Assembly: GCA_963734665.1 (NCBI GenBank)
Contig: CAVTIR010000016.1
Location: forward strand, 124,001 to 188,000
Direction of reading: 5' to 3'
Length of the DNA: 64,000 bases
Source of the DNA: Trebonia sp963734665
GTDB taxonomy: Bacteria; Actinomycetota; Actinomycetes; Streptosporangiales; Streptosporangiaceae
Under the pieces are notes generated by a model. It made no database searches. It was not told where the DNA came from and saw only the letters and a list, made by a program, of their open reading frames with translations. How positions within the stretch are numbered: position 1 is the stretch's first letter; every line of letters starts with the position of its first letter. Made by a program: the position numbers and the translations under genes. Positions 59,545 to 64,000 of the stretch are shown here, in pieces.

Positions 59545-61698
59545 GTGAGCGAACCCGCGCGGCCCGGTCCGCTCTCCGGACTGCTCGTCGCGGACTTTTC
59601 CCGCGTCCTTGCCGGACCGTACTGCACGATGCTGCTCGCCGACCTTGGCGCGGACGTGATCAAGGTGGAGTCGCCGGACGGCGATGACACCCGGTCGTGG
59701 GTTCCGCCGGTCACCGAGGACGGCGTCTCGACCTACTTCCTGGCCATTAACAGGAACAAGCGGTCGGTCGCGCTCGACCTGAAGGACGACGGGGACCTCG
59801 CGCTCGCCAAGGAGCTTGCCCACCGCGCGGACGTGTTCGTGCAGAACTTCAAGCCGGGCGGGCTGGCCAGGTTCGGCCTCGACTACGAGGCGGTCAGCGC
59901 GGTGAATCCGTCGATCATCTACGCGTCGATCAGCGGCTTCGGCAGCAGCGCCGGCAACCTGCCGGGCTATGACCTCATGGTGCAGGCGATGTCCGGCCTG
60001 ATGTCCCTCACCGGCGACCCGGCGGGACCGCCGTACCGGGCTGGCATCTCAGCGTTCGACGTGATGGCAGGCCTGCACACGACGATCGCGATCCTCGCCG
60101 CGCTCAACCACAGGAACGCGACGGGTGATGGCCAGCATCTCGACGCGTCCCTCATGGCGTCGGCGATGTCCGGCATGGTGAACCAGACGAGCGCGTACGC
60201 GGCAGGCGGCGTGGTGCCGTTCCGGATGGGCAACTCCCACCCCAGCCTCTTCCCCTACGAGCCACTGCCCACCGGCGACGGTGACCTGATCGTGACGGCA
60301 GGCAACGACGCCCAGTTCCGCAAGCTGTGCGACTTGCTCGGCGCGCCCGAGCTGCCCGAGGACCCGAAGTTCGAGCACAACCCTGGCAGGACCGCCAACC
60401 GCGACATCCTGCGGCCGCTGCTCGCCGAGAAACTCGCGGCCAAGTCGGCGGCGGAGTGGTTCGACCTGCTGATCGCGGCCGGCGTGCCCTGCGGGCCGAT
60501 CAACACCGTGGACAAGGGGATCGCGTTCGCCGAGAAGATCGGGCTTGAGCCGGTCGTTACCGCGGGGACCGGCTCAAGGTCCCGGCCGACGATGCGGCAC
60601 CCGGTCACCTTCTCCAAGACCCCGGCCAGCTACCCGCTCGCACCACCGGAACTCGACGAGCAGGGCGAGGAGATTCGCGCCTGGCTCGCACAGTTATCTC
60701 CCGGGGGGCGACCCCCCGTACCCCCCGGTGTGCGCCTGGGCAGGCCTGATCGCAAAAACCGCGATTTTATCAGGCCCGCCCAGGCGCACAAGAACTGTGC
60801 CGATGAAAAACGTTATGTCGGCCGCGGAAGGATGACCTCTATGGCCCAGGAATACCCCACCTCGCTTGGCACCTCGGACGCCAACACGATCACCCTCCTC
60901 GGCCAGAACCTGGCCGAGGACCTCATGGGCAAGGTCGGGTTCGGCGAGCTGACGCTGTGGATGGTCACCCAGCGGCGCCCCACCAAGGCCGAGGTGCGCG
61001 TCTTCGAGTCGGTGCTCGTCGCGCTCGCCGACCACGGCTTCACGCCGACCGCCATCGCCGCCCGGCTGACTTACCTGTCGGCCCCCGACTCCCTCCAGGG
61101 CGCGATCGCCGCCGGGCTGCTCGGCGGCGGGTCGCGGTTCCTCGGGGTCACCGAGGACTGCGGCCAGTACCTGGCCGCCGTGCTCGCGGAGGCGGGCGAG
61201 GTCCCGGCCGACGACGCTCGCCCGCCCGACGACGCGTTTTATGACGCGCTCGCCCTCGACGCGGTCAAGAAGGCCCGCGCCGCGAAGAAGTTCGTCCCCG
61301 GCCTCGGCCACCCGGTGCACAAGGTCCGCGACCCGCGCACCCCGAGGCTGATCGAGATCGCGACGGAAGAGGGGGTGCGCGGCCCGCACCTGCGCTTGTT
61401 CGAGGCGATCGGCCGGGTCCACCCGCAGGTCCTCGGTCGTACGCTGCCGCTCAACGGCGCGGGCGTGTGCGGCGCGGTCCTCGCCGACCTCGGCCTGCCG
61501 CTCCCTATGCTGCGCGGGTTCGCGCTACTCGCCAGGACCGCCGGGCTCCTCGGCCAGTTGGCGGAGGAGCAGCGGATGCCGATCGCGAACGACGTCTACA
61601 TGCACGTGGACCGCAACGCCACGTACGTGGTACCCGGGACCTTATTTTTTTTGCCCCTACCTCAAGGTCTCAGTGGTAGGCACAATCAAAAAAAATGA
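59545..61698 (+). CDS. CaiB/BaiF CoA-transferase fused in frame to a citryl-CoA lyase domain
   Basis: 717 residues from the GTG at 59545 (GAGGGG 9 nt upstream). Residues 1-390 are a CoA-transferase: LVADFSRVLAGPYCTMLLADLGADVIKVE, LKDDGDLALAKELAHRADVF, and GYDLMVQAMSGLMSLTGDP with the catalytic Asp. A linker (GGRPPVPPGVRLGRPDRKNRDF) encoded by a double-hairpin repeat then leads without a stop into a complete citrate-lyase-type domain. In relatives I know, these are separate genes. Fusion probably arose by insertion of the repeat. The two activities would activate a substrate as its CoA ester and cleave an acyl-CoA. Confidence 0.85.
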   Translation: MSEPARPGPLSGLLVADFSRVLAGPYCTMLLADLGADVIKVESPDGDDTRSWVPPVTEDGVSTYFLAINRNKRSVALDLKDDGDLALAKELAHRADVFVQNFKPGGLARFGLDYEAVSAVNPSIIYASISGFGSSAGNLPGYDLMVQAMSGLMSLTGDPAGPPYRAGISAFDVMAGLHTTIAILAALNHRNATGDGQHLDASLMASAMSGMVNQTSAYAAGGVVPFRMGNSHPSLFPYEPLPTGDGDLIVTAGNDAQFRKLCDLLGAPELPEDPKFEHNPGRTANRDILRPLLAEKLAAKSAAEWFDLLIAAGVPCGPINTVDKGIAFAEKIGLEPVVTAGTGSRSRPTMRHPVTFSKTPASYPLAPPELDEQGEEIRAWLAQLSPGGRPPVPPGVRLGRPDRKNRDFIRPAQAHKNCADEKRYVGRGRMTSMAQEYPTSLGTSDANTITLLGQNLAEDLMGKVGFGELTLWMVTQRRPTKAEVRVFESVLVALADHGFTPTAIAARLTYLSAPDSLQGAIAAGLLGGGSRFLGVTEDCGQYLAAVLAEAGEVPADDARPPDDAFYDALALDAVKKARAAKKFVPGLGHPVHKVRDPRTPRLIEIATEEGVRGPHLRLFEAIGRVHPQVLGRTLPLNGAGVCGAVLADLGLPLPMLRGFALLARTAGLLGQLAEEQRMPIANDVYMHVDRNATYVVPGTLFFLPLPQGLSGRHNQKK
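60698..60789 (-). repeat. Double-hairpin repeat, copy 1 (minus orientation, inside the fused ORF)
   Basis: Stem 1: GTGCGCCTGGGCAGGCCTGA plus T at 60730-60750 pairs with 60769-60789 (21 bp, one mismatch). The loop includes GCGGTTTTTGC on the minus strand. Flank 60698-60729 is CCCGGGGGGCGACCCCCCGT then ACCCCCC, itself foldable. Loop and flank match copy 2 at 63058-63148; stems do not. Confidence 0.75.
60841..61698 (+). CDS. Citryl-CoA lyase domain, possibly also made as a separate protein
   Basis: ATG 60841 or 60832 with GGAAGG upstream gives 285-288 residues: NTITLLGQNLAEDLMGKVGF, a GGGSRFLGVTEDCGQYL strand, and the citrate-synthase-like catalytic KFVPGLGHPVHKVRDPRTPR. It is a class of citrate lyase/citryl-CoA lyase-like proteins found in degradation clusters. 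The usual C-terminus after VDRNATYVVP is replaced by LFFLPLPQGLSGRHNQKK, coded by a T8/A8 hairpin. The internal ribosome site suggests it can start independently of the upstream domain. Confidence 0.75.
   Translation: MAQEYPTSLGTSDANTITLLGQNLAEDLMGKVGFGELTLWMVTQRRPTKAEVRVFESVLVALADHGFTPTAIAARLTYLSAPDSLQGAIAAGLLGGGSRFLGVTEDCGQYLAAVLAEAGEVPADDARPPDDAFYDALALDAVKKARAAKKFVPGLGHPVHKVRDPRTPRLIEIATEEGVRGPHLRLFEAIGRVHPQVLGRTLPLNGAGVCGAVLADLGLPLPMLRGFALLARTAGLLGQLAEEQRMPIANDVYMHVDRNATYVVPGTLFFLPLPQGLSGRHNQKK
61642..61697 (+). repeat. T8/A8 inverted repeat at the lyase 3' end
   Basis: TTATTTTTTTTG ... CCCTACC (61642-61661) opposes GGTAGGC ... CAAAAAAAATGA (61675-61698) with a small internal bulge. It encodes the last residues and stop of the lyase frame. 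It may serve as a terminator or be an inserted element. Confidence 0.55.
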
Positions 61699-61752
61699 GG
61701 TTCGAGTCTGAGTAACCCTCACTGATTCACGATTCACGGCAAGGGAGCCGCC

Positions 61753-62616
61753 ATGGCGACTATCGCAGCGGTCATCGCCTCGACCCACCACCCGTTCTAC
61801 TACCGCGCGTCCACGTCGACCGGCGAGGACCGGCCGCCGTTCGCCGATGAGTGGGTGGCCAAGATCACCTCGTTCCGCGAGACCCTCACCAGGGCCAACC
61901 CGGACGTCCTGGTGCTCGTGGGCAGCGACCACTTCCACCAGATCTGGCTGGACAACATGCCGCAGTTCCTCGTCGGCAAGGCGCCGTACTACGACGCCAA
62001 CTGGTACAACGAGGAGCGCGAGTTCGGCCTGCCGCGGCTGCTGTTCAAGGGCGACGAGAACCTGTCGTCGCACATCTTGCGCAGCGGGCTCGACGCGGGC
62101 TTCGACCTCGCGTTCAGCAACGAGCTGCGCATCGACCACAGCGTCACCTGCCCGATGATCACGCTGCGGCCGGAGTGCGACCTGCCGATCGTGCCGATCT
62201 ACACGAACATCTTCGCGCCGCCGCTGCCGCAGCCCAAGCGATACGTGCAGCTCGGCCAGATGATCCGCGAGGTCGTCCAGGCCTGGCCGTCGAACCTGAG
62301 GGTCGCGATCATCGGCACCGGGCACCTCTCGCTTGAGCTCGGCGGCCCCCGCCAGTTCGGCCCGCACGGCCCTGACCCGGAATTCGACCGCAAGGCCGTG
62401 GACTGGATCGCCTCAGGCGACATCGAGAAGGCCCTCGGCGAGGTGTCGCTCGAGTCCCTGTGGGAACCGGGCAACGCTACGCACGGGTTCCTTGACTTCA
62501 TGCTGATGATGGGCGTCGCCGGCGCCGGGGAGAAGGCCGACTACGTGGACACCCTGGACCTGTTCCACACGATGGAGGCCTACTTCACCTGGTACCCGAA
62601 AGACGGGAACGCCTGA
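61753..62616 (+). CDS. LigB-type class III extradiol dioxygenase catalytic subunit
   Basis: 287 residues. Iron-ligand regions: IASTHHPFYYRAS near residue 10, LVGSDHFHQIW near residue 60, and IGTGHLSLELGGPRQF with a late Glu/Asp cluster. These match protocatechuate 4,5-dioxygenase beta-subunit-type enzymes. It opens an aromatic ring next to the hydroxyls using Fe(II). The small LigA partner follows 64 bp later, and CoA-transferase/lyase genes precede it. Confidence 0.92.
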   Translation: MATIAAVIASTHHPFYYRASTSTGEDRPPFADEWVAKITSFRETLTRANPDVLVLVGSDHFHQIWLDNMPQFLVGKAPYYDANWYNEEREFGLPRLLFKGDENLSSHILRSGLDAGFDLAFSNELRIDHSVTCPMITLRPECDLPIVPIYTNIFAPPLPQPKRYVQLGQMIREVVQAWPSNLRVAIIGTGHLSLELGGPRQFGPHGPDPEFDRKAVDWIASGDIEKALGEVSLESLWEPGNATHGFLDFMLMMGVAGAGEKADYVDTLDLFHTMEAYFTWYPKDGNA

Positions 62617-62642
62617 ATGGGAATGAGCCGTAGGGACGCGCA

Positions 62643-62675
62643 GTGAGCAAGTACCTGCTGAGGAAGTTCAAGTAA
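62643..62675 (+). CDS. Ten-residue duplicate of the LigA N-terminus (leader-like)
   Basis: GTG AGC... encodes MSKYLLRKFK and a stop, matching the start of LigA 38 bp later (LSKYLLNKF). A partial tandem duplication that may be translated and coupled to ligA. Confidence 0.4.
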   Translation: MSKYLLRKFK

Positions 62676-62680
62676 GGGGT

Positions 62681-63049
62681 ATGGATTTGTCGAAGTACCT
62701 GCTGAACAAGTTCCTCTACACGGTCGACCGGGACCCTGAGCTCGTCGAGCAGTACCGCATCGATCCCAAGGGCACCGTCGAGTGGTGGGAGGCCGAGCGG
62801 GCCAACGTCATACTCAACGTGCTCACCGGCGAGAAGTCGAGCTGGCTCAAGTTCGACGACGTGGAGCGGGAAGCCCTGGCGACGCACGACTACCCGAAGC
62901 TGTTCGAGCTCGGCGCGCACCCGTTCCTGTCGCTGACCCTGTTCATCGCCATGTTCGAGCGAGATCACGCGGAACCGCTCGGCTTCCAGCTCGAGTACGC
63001 CCAGCGCCTCTCACATTTCACGATGCCTTACCCAGATATCACCACCTGA
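62681..63049 (+). CDS. LigA-type extradiol dioxygenase small subunit
   Basis: 122 residues from the ATG at 62681 (AAGGGG upstream). SKYLLNKFLYTVDRDPELVEQYRIDPKGTVEWWE and HPFLSLTLFIAMFERD are typical of LigA/alpha subunits. It caps the LigB active site. Last gene of the operon, followed by a repeat and terminator. Confidence 0.9.
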   Translation: MDLSKYLLNKFLYTVDRDPELVEQYRIDPKGTVEWWEAERANVILNVLTGEKSSWLKFDDVEREALATHDYPKLFELGAHPFLSLTLFIAMFERDHAEPLGFQLEYAQRLSHFTMPYPDITT

Positions 63050-63057
63050 TAGAACTC

Positions 63058-63148
63058 GTCCGCCCGGCGCGGGCCGATATAATTGGCGGTTTTTGCCATC
63101 GGCCCGCGCCGGGCGGACATCGGGGGGTACGGGGGTCGTCCCCCCAGG
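63058..63148 (+). repeat. Double-hairpin repeat, copy 2
   Basis: Perfect 21-bp stem: 63058-63078 pairs with 63098-63118 (GTCCGCCCGGCGCGGGCCGA plus T). The loop is AATTGGCGGTTTTTGCC. The flank 63119-63148 is CGGGGGGTACGGGGGTCG then TCCCCCC, also foldable. Loop and flank match copy 1 in inverted orientation; stem sequences differ. Confidence 0.8.
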
Positions 63149-63175
63149 GGATGACTGCCAGGGAAATATTCGCGG

Positions 63176-63218
63176 CGCGGGATAGGTGAGGCCCCTTGCG
63201 GGCATTACCTATCCCGCG
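63176..63218 (+). terminator. Terminator hairpin downstream of ligA
   Basis: CGCGGGATAGGT and ACCTATCCCGCG, 12-bp perfect arms, followed by TCTTTCT. Probable operon terminator. Confidence 0.65.
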
Positions 63219-63316
63219 TCTTTCTGCTGGGGGGCGCGATCTGCTCCAGATTCTGCTTTGGCGGGCGATATCGTTGCTCTGCCTTGGGAGTAATGGATCG
63301 CAGTCGGGGAGTGGCG

Positions 63317-64000
63317 ATGACCACGGAAGGTCAGCGGGTAGCCGGATTCGGCAAGCTTGAGGACGGACTGAAGCAGGCCAGTCCCTGGTACACGTGGGGG
63401 CCTTACGTCAGCGAGCGGCAGTGGGGGACGGTCCGCGAGGACTACAGCGAGGACGGGGACGCGTGGAACTACCTGCCGTTCGATCACGCTAGGTCTCGCG
63501 CCTACCGGTGGGGCGAGGACGGCCTCGCCGGGTTCAGCGACATCCACCAGAACCTCTGCATCGGGCTTGCTTTGTGGAACGGCCGGGACGCCTTCCTCAA
63601 GGAGCGGCTGTTCGGGCTGACCGGCCCCGAGGGTAACCACGGCGAGGACGTCAAAGAGCACTGGTGGTACGGCGACGCCGTGCCGAGCCACGCCTGGAAC
63701 ACGTGGCGCTATCACTACCCGCAGGCCGCGTTCCCCTATGACCGGCTGAGGCTGGAGAACTCGCGGCGGGACCGGCGCAGCCCGGAGTACGAGATCCTCG
63801 ACACCGGGGTCTTCGACCAGGACCGGTACTGGGTCACCGAGGTCACGTACGCCAAGACCGGCGACGCGGCGGAACTGCTCGTGCAGGTCCAGGTCACCAA
63901 CGCCGGGCAGGATGCCGACACGATCCACGTGCTGCCGACCGCGTGGTTCCGCAACACGTGGTCCTGGGACGGGTCCGCGAAGCCGGCCCTGAAGATCGCC
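63317..64000 (+). CDS. Glycosidase of the MGH1/GH63 type (3' end beyond window)
   Basis: 228 residues are visible from the ATG at 63317, still open at the window end. DGLKQASPWYTWGPYVSERQWGTVREDYSEDGDAWNYLPFDHARSRAYRWGEDGLAGFSD is a strong match to the start of mannosylglycerate hydrolase-like/GH63 glucosidases. KEHWWYGDAVPSHAWNTWRYHYPQAAFPYD follows, and a beta-sandwich (VQVQVTNAGQDADTIHVLPTAWFRNTWSWDG). Catalytic barrel is outside the window. Typical length is 800 or more residues. Cytoplasmic. Confidence 0.88.
   Translation, partial: MTTEGQRVAGFGKLEDGLKQASPWYTWGPYVSERQWGTVREDYSEDGDAWNYLPFDHARSRAYRWGEDGLAGFSDIHQNLCIGLALWNGRDAFLKERLFGLTGPEGNHGEDVKEHWWYGDAVPSHAWNTWRYHYPQAAFPYDRLRLENSRRDRRSPEYEILDTGVFDQDRYWVTEVTYAKTGDAAELLVQVQVTNAGQDADTIHVLPTAWFRNTWSWDGSAKPALKIA

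Noticed and set aside
63209..63928. 240-codon minus-strand open frame near the window end
   Set aside because: Antisense to the GH63-type gene; the plus strand encodes clear family motifs.
1..64000. CRISPR arrays
   Set aside because: No regularly spaced direct repeats of 24-40 bp with unique spacers were seen; the only tandem array is the 20-bp unit at 56749.

Overview
The window is high-GC DNA (close to 70% G+C by eye, with G/C-rich third codon positions, frequent GTG starts and many ATGA/GTGA start-stop overlaps). It reads as a chromosomal segment of a filamentous actinobacterium. Family types common in that phylum support this: MocR, PadR, XRE/MmyB and SigE-type regulators, DUF397, DUF2252, a partner-switching phosphatase/kinase set and TnsA-like transposase subunits. 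The genus cannot be fixed from the sequence. Much of the window is accessory DNA. I count well over a dozen truncated or frameshifted genes between intact modules.

Layout. 0-5.2 kb: an ImmA/IrrE peptidase + DUF4411 (PIN-like) pair, a decayed gene, a YbjN protein, an AAA15 ATPase + RloB pair (defence-like) and the stump of a TnsA-type transposase subunit. 5.2-9.3 kb: a co-directional signalling operon of PP2C phosphatase, RsbW-like kinase, STAS antagonist, a conserved unknown protein and a membrane protein. 9.3-12 kb: a MocR regulator whose start-site operator recurs upstream of an AhpD-like gene, then a cupin. 12-17.6 kb: SGNH hydrolase, a frameshifted FAD monooxygenase, a nitroreductase stump, an SDR operon and a divergent LysR. 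17.7-22.8 kb: a DNA methylase-like protein followed by two coupled mini-ORFs, a secreted G1-family peptidase and a regulator/hydrolase pair. 22.8-24 kb: a graveyard of sigma-factor, beta-lactamase-like and SDR fragments. 24-25.6 kb: an SDR with a divergent XRE regulator. 25.6-33.7 kb: a carbon-phosphorus lyase operon, phnGHIJKL-(2H phosphoesterase)-phnMN, with divergent phnF and a palindromic operator between them. 33.7-45.6 kb: assorted enzymes, two MFS exporters (one with a TetR partner and a perfect operator), DUF2252, and fragments of LuxR, class II ribonucleotide reductase, SDR and DUF397 genes.

45.8-50.15 kb is an integrative element at tRNA-Arg(ACG). A 42-bp direct repeat bounds it, it carries a tyrosine integrase, and its cargo includes two lower-GC membrane-protein genes. 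It sits on the 5' side of the tRNA, so the intact tRNA draws its 5' half and upstream sequence from the element. A second, broken integrase lies on the other side of the tRNA. 50.2-53 kb is mostly decayed.

53-64 kb: a deaminase, a phosphotransferase, PadR, a MetE-like methyltransferase, and then a probable catabolic regulon. The regulon comprises an amidohydrolase, a frameshifted IclR regulator, a CaiB/BaiF CoA-transferase fused in frame to a citryl-CoA lyase, and LigB/LigA-type extradiol dioxygenase subunits. Two copies of a GGACGGTCGTCC palindrome and one larger related palindrome mark its promoters. Two copies of a double-hairpin repeat with a conserved loop and flank but different stems lie here. 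One of them forms the linker of the in-frame fusion. The window ends inside a GH63/MGH1-like glycosidase gene.
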